From positions 62,001 to 126,000 of the forward strand of contig WKFN01000012.1 in NCBI GenBank assembly GCA_014872805.1: a DNA stretch of 64,000 bases, read 5' to 3'. How positions within the stretch are numbered: the first letter of the stretch is position 1; every line of letters starts with the position of its first letter. The notes beneath the pieces were generated by a model. The model saw only the letters and a list, made by a program, of their open reading frames with translations. It did no database searches and was not told the origin of the DNA. This document shows positions 9,379 to 18,870 of this stretch, piece by piece. Origin of the DNA: Opacimonas sp014872805. GTDB taxonomy: Bacteria > Pseudomonadota > Gammaproteobacteria > Enterobacterales > Alteromonadaceae. A program made the position numbers and the translations under genes.

Positions 9379-9995
9379 AAATCGTCTTTGGCGGCACATT
9401 TAACCCTGTGCATTTTGGTCATATTAAACCACTGTTAAGCTTATGCGAAGAATTTGGCTTTGCACAAATCGGCTTGATGCCAAACTTCGTAAGCCCCTTC
9501 AAGCAAGGTGAATGCATGGTTTCCAATAACCACCGAATTAACATGCTCGAAAAAGTCATCGCAGAATTTCCTAAGCTATATCTCATTCGTGATGAAATCG
9601 ACCGTGAATGTGTGTCGTATACCGCGGATACGATTCAATCTTGGCGTGACAGAACGCCTGAAGAAGAGATTGTTTTTGTCATGGGCGCTGACAGTTACCA
9701 ACAACTGCATCACTGGTATGATGTTACACGGTTACTGGAACAAACCAGCATAATTGTATTGCCACGTGATAAACCTGTACAAAAAAACAACAACCTAGCG
9801 CCTAAACTTGAGTTTTTTGATTCCCATCAGGGCTTAATGAAGGGGCACATTTATCTGGCTCAAACTGCCTTGTATCCAATTTCTTCAACACAAATTCGCC
9901 AAGCCATACAAAACAATCAAGACTGTGCTAAATATCTCCCTAAAGGCGTGTTAAACTATATACAAACACACCATTTATACCAACACCACAATTAG
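9375..9995 (+). CDS. nadD: nicotinate-nucleotide adenylyltransferase
   Basis: 206-aa NaMN adenylyltransferase forming deamido-NAD in NAD synthesis. The nucleotidyltransferase motif GGTFNPVHFGHI with HxGH is at the N-terminus, and the C-terminal ISSTQIRQ motif is present. The start was placed at ATG 9375, which overlaps the holA stop by four bases; the longer in-frame extension lies inside holA and precedes the conserved MKIVFGG. Confidence 0.97.
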   Translation: MKIVFGGTFNPVHFGHIKPLLSLCEEFGFAQIGLMPNFVSPFKQGECMVSNNHRINMLEKVIAEFPKLYLIRDEIDRECVSYTADTIQSWRDRTPEEEIVFVMGADSYQQLHHWYDVTRLLEQTSIIVLPRDKPVQKNNNLAPKLEFFDSHQGLMKGHIYLAQTALYPISSTQIRQAIQNNQDCAKYLPKGVLNYIQTHHLYQHHN

Positions 9996-10003
9996 AGGTA
10001 CTC

Positions 10004-10321
10004 TTGGAGTTACAAGCGTTATTAGAATTTGTCATTGATAAAGCGGATGACATGAAAGCACGTGATATTATTACGTTAGATTTGACCGGTAAAAGTACAA
10101 TTACCGATGCCTTTGTGATTTGTTCAGGCAATTCCAAACGACATGTTTGCGCCATTGCCGAAAATGTTGTTATGGAAATGAAACATGCAGGCTCCCCTCC
10201 CCTTAACATCTCCGGCACCGAAGATGGAGAATGGGTGGTTGTAGATATGGGTGATGTGGTGTTGCATGTAATGCAGGATGCGTCACGTGATTACTTTCAA
10301 CTTGAGAAACTTTGGGGATAA
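10004..10321 (+). CDS. rsfS: ribosome silencing factor RsfS
   Basis: 105-aa factor that binds L14 on the 50S subunit and blocks subunit joining in starvation. The family core is clear: ALLEFVIDKADDMKARDI, then DAFVICSGNS, VVVDMGDVVLHVM and the C-terminal LEKLWG. It starts with TTG behind a good AGAGG. Neighbours nadD and rlmH match the conserved order. Confidence 0.96.
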   Translation: MELQALLEFVIDKADDMKARDIITLDLTGKSTITDAFVICSGNSKRHVCAIAENVVMEMKHAGSPPLNISGTEDGEWVVVDMGDVVLHVMQDASRDYFQLEKLWG

Positions 10322-10333
10322 CTGGAATCATCC

Positions 10334-10804
10334 ATGCGCATCACTATTATTGCTGTTGGCACCAAAATGCCAGCATGGGTAGAGAAAGGTTGTCGCGAGT
10401 TTTTGCGCCGATTTCCGCCTGAGCTCGATGTGCATTTTAAAGAAATTCCAGCAGGTAAACGCGGCAAAAATGCCGATATCCCACGTATACTAGAAAAAGA
10501 AGGTGAACTGACTTGTCAAGCCATTGGCAAAGGAGATAAAGTCGTCACCCTTGAAGTCAAAGGTCGTCCATGGGATACCCCGCAACTTGCCCAACAATTA
10601 CAGAACTGGCAAATGGACGGACGCAACATTAGCTTGCTCATTGGTGGTCCGGAGGGACTCGCGCCGAGTTGTTTAGCGTTGGCCGAACAAAGATGGTCTC
10701 TATCAGCATTGACATTACCACATCCTTTGGTAAGGATCATAGTTGCAGAGAGTCTTTATCGGGCTTGGACCGTTACTCAAAACCATCCATACCATCGGGA
10801 ATAA
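10334..10804 (+). CDS. rlmH: 23S rRNA pseudouridine-1915 N3-methyltransferase RlmH
   Basis: 156-aa SPOUT methyltransferase that methylates pseudouridine 1915 in helix 69 of 23S rRNA. The SAM knot region LLIGGPEGL and the C-terminal LPHPLVRIIVAESLYRAW are characteristic. It lies between rsfS and mrdA as in E. coli. Confidence 0.97.
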   Translation: MRITIIAVGTKMPAWVEKGCREFLRRFPPELDVHFKEIPAGKRGKNADIPRILEKEGELTCQAIGKGDKVVTLEVKGRPWDTPQLAQQLQNWQMDGRNISLLIGGPEGLAPSCLALAEQRWSLSALTLPHPLVRIIVAESLYRAWTVTQNHPYHRE

Positions 10805-10810
10805 GATATT

Positions 10811-12712
10811 ATGGCTAAGCGCCGTCAGGCAATGCGTGATTATACCGCCGAAGATAAGTTGTTCTTGCGCCGTGCATTCATCGCAGTATGTTTGGTCGCC
10901 GTTGTTTTTGGGGTGCTTCTCCTTAATATGTATCAATTACAGATAGTCTCTTTTGAAGATTATCAAACCCGAGCTGACGGCAATCGTATCAAGGTGGTTC
11001 CCATTGCGCCAAATCGTGGGTTGATTTATGACCGCAACGGCGTTTTATTAGCAGAAAACCGTCCTTCATTTAGCTTGCGGATGGTCAAAGAACAAATCCG
11101 CGATATTGACGAAACCGTTGCCGAACTTTCAGAACTGCTTGTAATTAATGAAGAGCAATTACAAGAAATTCGTGACAGCATCAAAAATGCCCGCCGTTTT
11201 CAACCAGTCACTATTTTGGATAACCTTAACGAAGAACAAGTGGCTAAATTTTCAGCGCAACAGCATCGTTTTTCGGGTATGTTTGTTGAGGCCGGTTTGA
11301 CCCGATATTACCCGTACGCCGATGCATTGACTCACGTGCTCGGTTACATTGCCAAAATCAATGACCAAAATCTAGAAAGCATCGCTTTAAGAGGTCAAAC
11401 TTCGAACTATGCCGCAACGCGTTTTATTGGCAAACAAGGAATTGAACGCTACTATGAGGACAGACTCCACGGTAGCGTTGGTTACAAACAAGTCGAAGTC
11501 GATAATAAAGGCCGGGAATTACGAGTATTATCTGTTGAAGAACCGATTCCTGGGGAGGATTTGGTTCTAAATATCGATGTGCAGCTGCAATTGTTTATCC
11601 AAAGTATCATGCGAGAAAAACGCGGGTCAGTGGTTGTTTCAGAACCTAGCACTGGGCAAATCTTAGCGATGTTTTCAAATCCTAGTTATGATCCCAATTT
11701 GTTTGTTCGTGGGATCAGTCAAAAAGCATACAACAAACTTATCCAAAATACCGACCGTCCATTACTAAATCGTGCCGTACAAGGACAATATCCTCCCGCA
11801 TCTTTGATTAAACCCCATCTTGCTTTACTTGGCCTTGAATATGGTGTCATTTCAGAAAATACCAAAATCCACGACCCGGGTTATTATCAACTACCTGACG
11901 TATCTCACCGCTGGCGCGATTGGAAGAAAACAGGCCACGGACATGTTGATGTCAAATATTCAATTGAAGTATCTTGTGATACCTTTTTTTATGAGCTGGC
12001 TTATAAGTTGGGTATTGATACCATTCATGAGTATATGACTCAATTTGGTTTTGGCTTATATACTGAAATTGATTTAGCTGAAGAAACCGACGGTAATATG
12101 CCATCTCGTGGATGGAAACAAGCCCGTTTCAATCAACCTTGGTATATTGGTGATACGATTTCTATAGGTATTGGTCAAGGTTATTGGACAGCGACGCCGA
12201 TTCAGTTACTTAACTCATTAAATACGTTACTCAACGACGGGGTTCGCCATATTCCACAAATTTTAAGAGGTTCACTGATCCAAGAATCATTACTTGAACA
12301 AAGTGTTAGCGAATTCCCTCCGATTTCGGTGCTTCAGTCTAGACATTGGGAGCATGTACGAGAGTCCATGAGGGATACCGTTGGACTGCCGCATGGAACT
12401 GCATACGGTGCGTATCGGAATGCCAAGTATTCATCCGGTGGCAAGACTGGAACCGCTCAATTATTCACTGTTGGGCAAGATGAAGACGTTGACGAAATAG
12501 AAATAGCCGATTATTTGAAAGACAATGCGATGTACTTCGGCTATGCGCCTGTTGATACTCCTGAAATTAGTGTCATGGTGGCTTTGGAAAACGCCGGTGG
12601 CGGTGGTTCTAATGCAGCCCCTCTCGCACGGCAAGTGATGGATTACTATCTCGTAGATCGAACATCACGCGACGCCACGATTGCTCATAAAAAGGTCAAA
12701 TTTAATGACTAA
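10811..12712 (+). CDS. mrdA: peptidoglycan D,D-transpeptidase MrdA (PBP2)
   Basis: 633-aa class B penicillin-binding protein of the elongasome, crosslinking peptidoglycan for rod growth. There is one N-terminal membrane anchor (about residues 20-42) followed by a dimerisation/pedestal domain. The transpeptidase motifs are SxxK at S331-K334 (ASLIKP), SCD, and KTG in GGKTGTAQ. The 3' end overlaps mrdB by eight bases, consistent with a coupled PBP2-RodA pair. Confidence 0.97.
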   Translation: MAKRRQAMRDYTAEDKLFLRRAFIAVCLVAVVFGVLLLNMYQLQIVSFEDYQTRADGNRIKVVPIAPNRGLIYDRNGVLLAENRPSFSLRMVKEQIRDIDETVAELSELLVINEEQLQEIRDSIKNARRFQPVTILDNLNEEQVAKFSAQQHRFSGMFVEAGLTRYYPYADALTHVLGYIAKINDQNLESIALRGQTSNYAATRFIGKQGIERYYEDRLHGSVGYKQVEVDNKGRELRVLSVEEPIPGEDLVLNIDVQLQLFIQSIMREKRGSVVVSEPSTGQILAMFSNPSYDPNLFVRGISQKAYNKLIQNTDRPLLNRAVQGQYPPASLIKPHLALLGLEYGVISENTKIHDPGYYQLPDVSHRWRDWKKTGHGHVDVKYSIEVSCDTFFYELAYKLGIDTIHEYMTQFGFGLYTEIDLAEETDGNMPSRGWKQARFNQPWYIGDTISIGIGQGYWTATPIQLLNSLNTLLNDGVRHIPQILRGSLIQESLLEQSVSEFPPISVLQSRHWEHVRESMRDTVGLPHGTAYGAYRNAKYSSGGKTGTAQLFTVGQDEDVDEIEIADYLKDNAMYFGYAPVDTPEISVMVALENAGGGGSNAAPLARQVMDYYLVDRTSRDATIAHKKVKFND

Positions 12713-13817
12713 CCCGTCCTCGTCTTTCTTATCGAGTTTACTGCAGCGCTTGCATATCGACGTATGGTTGATGGTGGGTTTAATTGTCTTAATGGGGACC
12801 GGACTAGTAACGATATACTCAGCAGGTGGTGAAGACATTGTACTGATCCACAAGCAAGTGACCCGACTCGGTATTGGCTTGGCCGTGATGTTGTTTTGTG
12901 CACAGATACCGATACATTTTTATCGTTCAATTGCGCCGATATTTTATTTAGTTGGAGTCTTGCTATTAGTCGCTGTACTGTTCATTGGTGTCGAGGGTAA
13001 AGGCGCACAACGCTGGCTCGATTTGGGCTTTATGCGTTTTCAGCCATCTGAAATACTCAAGTTGTTCGTGCCGATGACCATTGCTTGGTATCTCAGCCAA
13101 GAACCATTACCACCGAAGCTCAAACACGTATTGATAGGCTTTTTACTCGTGTTGATTCCCGCTTTGCTCATTGCCAAACAACCCGACTTAGGTACGGCCT
13201 TACTGATTGCTAGTTCGGGATTATTTGCGTTGTTCTTAGCTGGGTTGAGTTGGCGAATCATAACGGTGTCTAGTGTCTTAGCGATAAGCTTTATTCCGGT
13301 AATGTGGTTCTTTTTGATGAAAGCCTATCAAAAACAACGAGTCATCACGTTTTTAAATCCAGAAAGCGACCCTTTAGGTGCGGGCTACCATATCATTCAA
13401 AGTAAAATCGCCATTGGCTCTGGTGGGTTTTCTGGTAAAGGCTGGTTAAAAGGCTCGCAATCACAATTGGAATTTTTACCCGAACGGCACACTGATTTTA
13501 TCTTTTCTGTATTTAGTGAAGAATTTGGTTTGATAGGAGTTTTGCTGCTGCTTGCGTTGTATGGATTTATCATAGTGCGAGGCCTCATTATAGCTGGTAG
13601 AAGTCAGTTTATATTTTGTAAATTATTGGCTGGTAGTATTACGTTGACCTTTTTTGTCTATGTGTTTGTGAATATTGGGATGGTCAGCGGCTTGTTACCT
13701 GTGGTCGGAGTACCTCTGCCATTGGTTAGCTATGGCGGCACGTCCATGGTTACCTTGTTGGCTGGTTTTGGGATCGTAATGGCCGTTGCCACGCAAAAAA
13801 AGGTGGTTTCTCGATGA
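12705..13817 (+). CDS. mrdB: rod shape-determining glycosyltransferase RodA
   Basis: 370-aa SEDS-family membrane protein that polymerises glycan strands with PBP2. It has many hydrophobic segments; SEDS landmarks include GTGLVTIYSAGGED near the N-terminus, KQPDLGTALLI, LPERHTDFIFSV and the C-terminal VPLPLVSYGGTSM. ATG 12705 overlaps the mrdA stop; an upstream TTG-initiated extension was rejected. Its TGA overlaps the rlpA ATG. Confidence 0.96.
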   Translation: MTNPSSSFLSSLLQRLHIDVWLMVGLIVLMGTGLVTIYSAGGEDIVLIHKQVTRLGIGLAVMLFCAQIPIHFYRSIAPIFYLVGVLLLVAVLFIGVEGKGAQRWLDLGFMRFQPSEILKLFVPMTIAWYLSQEPLPPKLKHVLIGFLLVLIPALLIAKQPDLGTALLIASSGLFALFLAGLSWRIITVSSVLAISFIPVMWFFLMKAYQKQRVITFLNPESDPLGAGYHIIQSKIAIGSGGFSGKGWLKGSQSQLEFLPERHTDFIFSVFSEEFGLIGVLLLLALYGFIIVRGLIIAGRSQFIFCKLLAGSITLTFFVYVFVNIGMVSGLLPVVGVPLPLVSYGGTSMVTLLAGFGIVMAVATQKKVVSR

Positions 13818-14632
13818 AGATCTGGATCATTTTTTTAGTCTTAGTTATCAGTGGCTGTGCCCAATCTTATCGCTACTCTCAACGAGTAGATTCAGCCCCG
13901 GCGGTGCTGATTCCTGATCATGAACCCTCACCCATTATCCCGCGTTACGAGCCATATCGCTTAGCCAATCTCCGTCCTTATAATATTGCAGGTATTTCCT
14001 ATCAGCCCCTATTAAGTGGATATGGCTTTGTGGAAGAAGGCATTGCATCTTGGTACGGACAAAAATTTCATGGTTACGCCACCGCCAATGGTGAGACATT
14101 TGATATGTATGAATATACGGCTGCCCATACCACCTTGCCATTGCCATCATACGCCAGAGTGACTAACTTAGATAATGGTAAGTCTCTGATTGTTAGAATT
14201 AACGACCGCGGCCCTTTTCACAACAACCGAGTAATAGATTTGTCTTTTGCAGCCGCCAAAGAACTCGATTATTTAGATTCAGGAACGGCCAACGTGCGCA
14301 TTGAAGTCATACACGTAGACAAGAACGAACTAGTGACGATTGGGGATAGTACACCGATCCCCTTATCTGAATTTGTGCTTCCTTCACCTTTGCAGAAGGC
14401 TGAGGCCATCAAGCAGTATTATGTGCAAGTGGCAGCTTCTACCAGTGAAGAAAACATCCTCTCTCTCGGTGACGTATTGCAACAAATCTATCAGACGGAT
14501 TTTAAAGTTGCCGCACGAAATAACCTATACCGTTTAAAGCTTGGCCCTTTTGCTGATTATTTGAGCGCATCTGATGCACTAAAAAACCTGCAAAGTAACG
14601 ATTACCCTGAGGCCTTTATTGTTTTCGAGTAA
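13814..14632 (+). CDS. rlpA: septal ring lytic transglycosylase RlpA, lipoprotein
   Basis: 272-aa outer-membrane lipoprotein. The signal peptide ends in the lipobox VISGC (C15). A double-psi beta-barrel domain contains GIASWYGQKFHGYATANGE and RINDRGPF, and a C-terminal SPOR domain (about residues 195-272) binds denuded glycan at the septum. In Pseudomonas RlpA cleaves naked glycan strands; activity here is inferred. It starts within an ATGA overlap with mrdB. Confidence 0.95.
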   Translation: MKIWIIFLVLVISGCAQSYRYSQRVDSAPAVLIPDHEPSPIIPRYEPYRLANLRPYNIAGISYQPLLSGYGFVEEGIASWYGQKFHGYATANGETFDMYEYTAAHTTLPLPSYARVTNLDNGKSLIVRINDRGPFHNNRVIDLSFAAAKELDYLDSGTANVRIEVIHVDKNELVTIGDSTPIPLSEFVLPSPLQKAEAIKQYYVQVAASTSEENILSLGDVLQQIYQTDFKVAARNNLYRLKLGPFADYLSASDALKNLQSNDYPEAFIVFE

Positions 14633-14719
14633 GAGTGCAACTTTTTTGCCCTTTTAAGGTCACATTGTCCATACAATCTTGTTACAATCTTCACAGTTTA
14701 ATTTTGAATTGGTTTGTCT

Positions 14720-15877
14720 ATGTTTAAAGCAGTACTCCTTACCATTTGTTCTTGTTTTTTTATTTCTTTCGCACATGCTCTTGTGGTCATTCCCCCTCCA
14801 CCATCGGTCGCCGCTGAAGGGTTTTTATTAATTGATGCTAAAACTGGACATGTCATTGCTGAACAAAACGCGGATGTACAACTCGCTCCGGCTAGCCTAA
14901 CCAAAATCATGACTATGTATGTGATTGGTCAAGAGTTACAAGCCGGCAATATTGCCCTCACCGATATGGTGAGTATTTCAGAAAACGCATGGGCGAAAAA
15001 CTTCCCTGATTCATCCAAAATGTTTATCGAAGTCGGCACAAAAGTAAGCGTTTCTGATTTGATGAAGGGCATTGTCATTCAATCAGGAAATGATGCATGC
15101 GTGGCAATGGCTGAGCATGTTGCGGGAAGCCATGATGCTTTCGTGAGCATGATGAATGCCTATGCGGCTAAGTTAGGTATGACCAGCACCAACTTTATGA
15201 ACGCCCATGGTTTGCATGACCCAGAACACTATACCACGCCTCGTGATATGGCTCGCTTATCGCAAGCACTTATTAACGATAATCCCAAAGAATATCAGCT
15301 CTACAGTCAAAAAGAATTTGAATACAACAACATTAAGCAATTTAACCGCAATAGCTTATTATGGGATAAGGCTCTCAATGTTGATGGCATCAAAACTGGC
15401 CACACTTCCGATGCAGGTTATTCGCTTATTACATCTGCCACTCAAGGTGATATGAGACTGATTTCTGTGGTAATGGGTACTGAATCTGAACGTGCACGCA
15501 AAACCGAAAACAAAAAACTTCTGCGCTACGGGTTCCGTTTCTTTGAAACCATTGAACCTTACAAAGCCGGCGAAAGCTTTGTTGCGCATCGTATTTATAT
15601 GGGCAACCGAGATACGGTTGATTTAGGAATTGATCAAGATGTATCTATTACCATTCCAAGAGGACAAGCTCAAAACCTAACAGCGAATTTCGTCCTTGAC
15701 CGCAAGTTAGAGGCGCCTCTCTCTAATGGAGAAACCGTTGGCAAGCTATTTCTGCAAATCGAAGACGAAGTGATCGCTCAGTACCCACTAGTCTCTTTGC
15801 AGAGTGTCGAAGAAGGCGGTTTCTTTTCCAAAGCAGTGGACTTTATCAAGCTCAAAATTAGCAGCGATGAACAATAA
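14720..15877 (+). CDS. dacA: D-alanyl-D-alanine carboxypeptidase DacA (PBP5 type)
   Basis: 385-aa penicillin-binding protein trimming stem pentapeptides in the periplasm. The signal peptide is cleaved around SFAHA. The active-site motifs are S59-L-T-K62, SGN in QSGNDA, and KTG in GIKTGHTSDAG. A PBP5 C-terminal beta domain ends in an amphipathic tail (AVDFIKLKI). ATG 14720 was preferred to an in-frame TTG six bases earlier. A strong terminator follows. Confidence 0.96.
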   Translation: MFKAVLLTICSCFFISFAHALVVIPPPPSVAAEGFLLIDAKTGHVIAEQNADVQLAPASLTKIMTMYVIGQELQAGNIALTDMVSISENAWAKNFPDSSKMFIEVGTKVSVSDLMKGIVIQSGNDACVAMAEHVAGSHDAFVSMMNAYAAKLGMTSTNFMNAHGLHDPEHYTTPRDMARLSQALINDNPKEYQLYSQKEFEYNNIKQFNRNSLLWDKALNVDGIKTGHTSDAGYSLITSATQGDMRLISVVMGTESERARKTENKKLLRYGFRFFETIEPYKAGESFVAHRIYMGNRDTVDLGIDQDVSITIPRGQAQNLTANFVLDRKLEAPLSNGETVGKLFLQIEDEVIAQYPLVSLQSVEEGGFFSKAVDFIKLKISSDEQ

Positions 15878-15899
15878 TATTTGATATGGTGAATTCACA

Positions 15900-15932
15900 A
15901 CGGTCTGAGTGTATAATCAGACCGTTTTTTTT
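15900..15932 (+). terminator. rho-independent terminator of dacA
   Basis: A perfect 9-bp stem (ACGGTCTGA at 15900-15908 and TCAGACCGT at 15917-15925) encloses the loop GTGTATAA. A run of eight T follows (15925-15932). The loop plus first stem base spell TATAAT, a -10 hexamer, in front of ybeD. Confidence 0.93.
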
Positions 15933-15948
15933 ATCCAAAGGTGATAAT

Positions 15949-16212
15949 GTGGATACCCGTTTTGACGAACTTCTTGAATTTCCTTGCTACCAAACTTTCA
16001 AGGTCCTTGGCGTAGCTCAACCTGACTTCCCTGACCAAGTGATCACTCGTTTGCAGCAACTAGCACCTGGTGACTATAATCCGACAGTAAAACCCAGCAG
16101 CAAGGGCAATTATCATGCTTTATCACTGAGTGTAAAGGTGACATCTAAAACGCATATGGAGTCGATTTATACTGAACTGTCGGCATTAGATGTTGTTCGA
16201 GTCGTGATCTAA
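15949..16212 (+). CDS. ybeD: YbeD family protein (DUF493)
   Basis: 87-aa protein, the same length as E. coli YbeD, with an ACT-like fold and possible allosteric role; its function is not established. The landmarks LLEFPC, APGDYNPTVKPSSKGNYH and the ending DVVRVVI match the family. GTG at 15949 behind AAAGGTG is the start; upstream in-frame codons run through the dacA terminator and are not credible. It lies between dacA and lipB as in E. coli. Confidence 0.94.
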   Translation: MDTRFDELLEFPCYQTFKVLGVAQPDFPDQVITRLQQLAPGDYNPTVKPSSKGNYHALSLSVKVTSKTHMESIYTELSALDVVRVVI

Positions 16213-16222
16213 GCGTTTATTT

Positions 16223-16867
16223 ATGGATACGATTATCGTTCGCCAACTCGGTCGTTGTGACTATGCCCCCATCTGGCAAAAGATGCAGGACTTTACCGAT
16301 CGACGTGATGAACACACTCATGATGAAATATGGTTAGTCGAACATGCAGCGGTATTTACCCAAGGGCAAGCGGGTAAAGCCGAGCACATACTGAATGTTT
16401 CAGATATTCCGATTGTCAAGGTCGACCGCGGAGGGCAAGTTACCTATCACGGCCCAGGCCAACAGGTGATGTATGTTTTACTGAATATCAAACGTCGCAA
16501 ACTTGGTGTGCGTCAACTCGTTACAGCGTTAGAGGAGACGATTGTGGCGCATTTAGCCCAAGCTGGTATTGAGAGTTATCCAAAAAAAGATGCGCCAGGT
16601 GTTTATGTCAACGAAGCTAAGATTTGTTCTATTGGCTTACGCATTCGCAAAGGTTGTTCATTTCATGGACTTGCGTTGAATGTGAATATGGATTTAAGCC
16701 CATTTCAGCTTATCAACCCCTGTGGCTATGCTGGTTTACAGATGGTTGATGCACACCGACTTGGCGACGAGCGTCCACTAGAACAAGTTGGAGTATCTGT
16801 AGTAAAATGTTTTAATGCGCTAATAGGAGCGCCTGCACTAGAATTTAGAGAAGGTTTTGATGAGTAA
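16223..16867 (+). CDS. lipB: octanoyl-[ACP]:protein N-octanoyltransferase LipB
   Basis: 214-aa transferase moving octanoate from acyl carrier protein to lipoyl domains. The signature DRGGQVTYHGPGQ is present, with the catalytic Lys in EAKICSIGLRI and catalytic Cys in NPCGY. Its 3' end overlaps lipA by eight bases, so the two lipoate synthesis steps are probably coupled translationally. Confidence 0.97.
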   Translation: MDTIIVRQLGRCDYAPIWQKMQDFTDRRDEHTHDEIWLVEHAAVFTQGQAGKAEHILNVSDIPIVKVDRGGQVTYHGPGQQVMYVLLNIKRRKLGVRQLVTALEETIVAHLAQAGIESYPKKDAPGVYVNEAKICSIGLRIRKGCSFHGLALNVNMDLSPFQLINPCGYAGLQMVDAHRLGDERPLEQVGVSVVKCFNALIGAPALEFREGFDE

Positions 16868-17843
16868 CTCACGGACACAAGCTGGCGTAAAGCTACGCGA
16901 TGATGAGAAAGTAAAATATATACCGGTCACAATCGTACCTACCGAAAAAGAAGAAATGCTCCGCAAACCAGAGTGGATAAAAATTAAGCTGCCTCGCACT
17001 ACCGATCGCATCGACAACATCAAAAAAGTCTTGCGCGAAAATAATCTTCATTCAGTATGTGAAGAAGCGAGCTGTCCGAATCTAGCCGAGTGTTTTAATC
17101 ACGGTACAGCAACGTTTATGATTTTGGGCGATATCTGTACTCGTCGCTGTCCATTTTGTGATGTGGCTCACGGCAAACCTTTACCACCGAGCGCTGAAGA
17201 ACCTGAGAAGCTTGCCAAAACCATCGCGCAGATGGACTTAAAATACGTCGTCATTACCTCCGTTGACCGCGATGATTTGCGCGATGGGGGTGCGCAACAC
17301 TTTGTGGATTGTATCAATGCGATCCGTAAACATAGCCCTAATACCAAAATTGAAGTTCTGGTACCTGACTTCCGAGGACGCATGGATACAGCATTAGAGA
17401 TCCTTAAAAAGGGAGTACCAGACGTATTTAACCATAACCTAGAAACCATTCCTGATTTGTACCGTGAGTGTCGCCCAGGTGCAAATTACAAGTGGTCGTT
17501 GGAGTTATTGCGTAAATTCAAAGCACAGCATCCAGATATTCCTACTAAATCAGGCTTAATGATGGGCATGGGTGAAACGAATGAGCAAATCCAACAAGTA
17601 TTAGATGATCTTCGTGAGCACAATGTCGATATGTTGACTCTTGGCCAGTACTTACAGCCATCACGCCATCACTACCCAGTTAAACGCTATGTAACTCCGA
17701 CTGAATTTGATGAGTTAGGAGAATACGCAAAATCAATTGGCTTCACTCACGCTGCGTGCGGACCAATGGTTCGATCAAGTTATCATGCTGATAAACAAGC
17801 TGCTGGTGAAGACATTGTTGGGCAATTTACGCCGAACAAATAA
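16860..17843 (+). CDS. lipA: lipoyl synthase LipA
   Basis: 327-aa radical SAM enzyme inserting two sulfurs into octanoyl-protein. The auxiliary 4Fe-4S cluster ligands are C67, C72 and C78 (CEEASCPNLAEC). The radical SAM cluster is C93-x3-C97-x2-C100 (CTRRCPFC). The C-terminal RSSY motif is present. ATG 16860 was chosen; a TTG immediately before it is also in frame. Confidence 0.97.
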   Translation: MSNSRTQAGVKLRDDEKVKYIPVTIVPTEKEEMLRKPEWIKIKLPRTTDRIDNIKKVLRENNLHSVCEEASCPNLAECFNHGTATFMILGDICTRRCPFCDVAHGKPLPPSAEEPEKLAKTIAQMDLKYVVITSVDRDDLRDGGAQHFVDCINAIRKHSPNTKIEVLVPDFRGRMDTALEILKKGVPDVFNHNLETIPDLYRECRPGANYKWSLELLRKFKAQHPDIPTKSGLMMGMGETNEQIQQVLDDLREHNVDMLTLGQYLQPSRHHYPVKRYVTPTEFDELGEYAKSIGFTHAACGPMVRSSYHADKQAAGEDIVGQFTPNK

Positions 17844-17853
17844 AATTTGATGT

Positions 17854-18870
17854 ATGGCAGACAGAAAACAAATTTACATCGCTTACACTGGGGGGACCAT
17901 TGGTATGAAACCCTCTCCACAAGGATATGTTCCTGTTGCGGGCTTTTTACAAACAAGTGTGAGTCAACTTTCAGAGTTAACCCGTCCGGAGATGCCGGAA
18001 TTTGAGCTCCATGAATACCAGACGCTGTTGGATTCTTCAGATATGCAACCCAGTGACTGGCAATTCATAGCGGATGATATTGTCGAGCGGTATGACGAGT
18101 TTGATGGATTTATCATCTTACATGGTACCGATACGATGGCGTATACCGCGTCAGCGCTGTCTTTTATGTTTGCCAATTTGGATAAACCTATTATTGTAAC
18201 TGGTTCGCAGATTCCGCTTGCACAACTGCGCTCTGACGGTCAAGAAAACCTATTAAATGCCTTGTATCTCGCCGCGCACCATCCAATTAACGAAGTGTGT
18301 TTATATTTTAATAATCAATTGTTGCGCGGTAATCGCGCGCGAAAATTAGACGCTGATGGCTTTGCTGCATTTGGCTCGCCAAATTATCCAACATTGATTG
18401 AGGCTGGGATCCATATTCAGCGCAATGATTTCTCCCCTATTGCCAATTCAGGATCAATGAAAATGACCCGAATCACCACTCAACCTGTGGCGTTGTTGTA
18501 TTTGTATCCCGGTATCAGCCCTCAGATTTTGGAAAACCTGTTGCGTCAACCTATGAAAGCGATTGTACTGTTGAGTTATGGCGTGGGTAATGCACCACAA
18601 AACAAAGCAATTTTAAGCTTGTTAGCAAAGGCTAAAGAAGACGGCATCATTGTCCTTAACTGCACACAATGTTTGCACGGTAGTGTGAATATGGATGGTT
18701 ATGCGAATGGCCGGATCTTATCCGATGTGGGAGTAATCAATGGATACGATATGACGCCTGAAGCTGCACTCACTAAACTTCATTACGTTTTATCCGCCAC
18801 AGATGATTACGATGAACAAATTACTCTCCTTGGGCAGAACCTCAGAGGCGAGATGAGTATCAACGCTTAA
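17854..18870 (+). CDS. ansA: cytoplasmic L-asparaginase I
   Basis: 338-aa asparaginase (E. coli AnsA, 338 aa) converting asparagine to aspartate and ammonia. The catalytic Thr motifs are YTGGTIG at the N-terminus and HGTDTMAYTASALSFM. The allosteric-type AnsA region YGVGNAPQNKA is conserved. It starts ten bases after lipA and its stop overlaps the convergent yeaC stop by four bases, leaving no room for a terminator between them. Confidence 0.96.
   Translation: MADRKQIYIAYTGGTIGMKPSPQGYVPVAGFLQTSVSQLSELTRPEMPEFELHEYQTLLDSSDMQPSDWQFIADDIVERYDEFDGFIILHGTDTMAYTASALSFMFANLDKPIIVTGSQIPLAQLRSDGQENLLNALYLAAHHPINEVCLYFNNQLLRGNRARKLDADGFAAFGSPNYPTLIEAGIHIQRNDFSPIANSGSMKMTRITTQPVALLYLYPGISPQILENLLRQPMKAIVLLSYGVGNAPQNKAILSLLAKAKEDGIIVLNCTQCLHGSVNMDGYANGRILSDVGVINGYDMTPEAALTKLHYVLSATDDYDEQITLLGQNLRGEMSINA

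Noticed and set aside
15886..15948. Upstream start for ybeD
   Set aside because: It would translate through the dacA terminator hairpin; GTG 15949 has a good SD and gives the family length of 87 aa.
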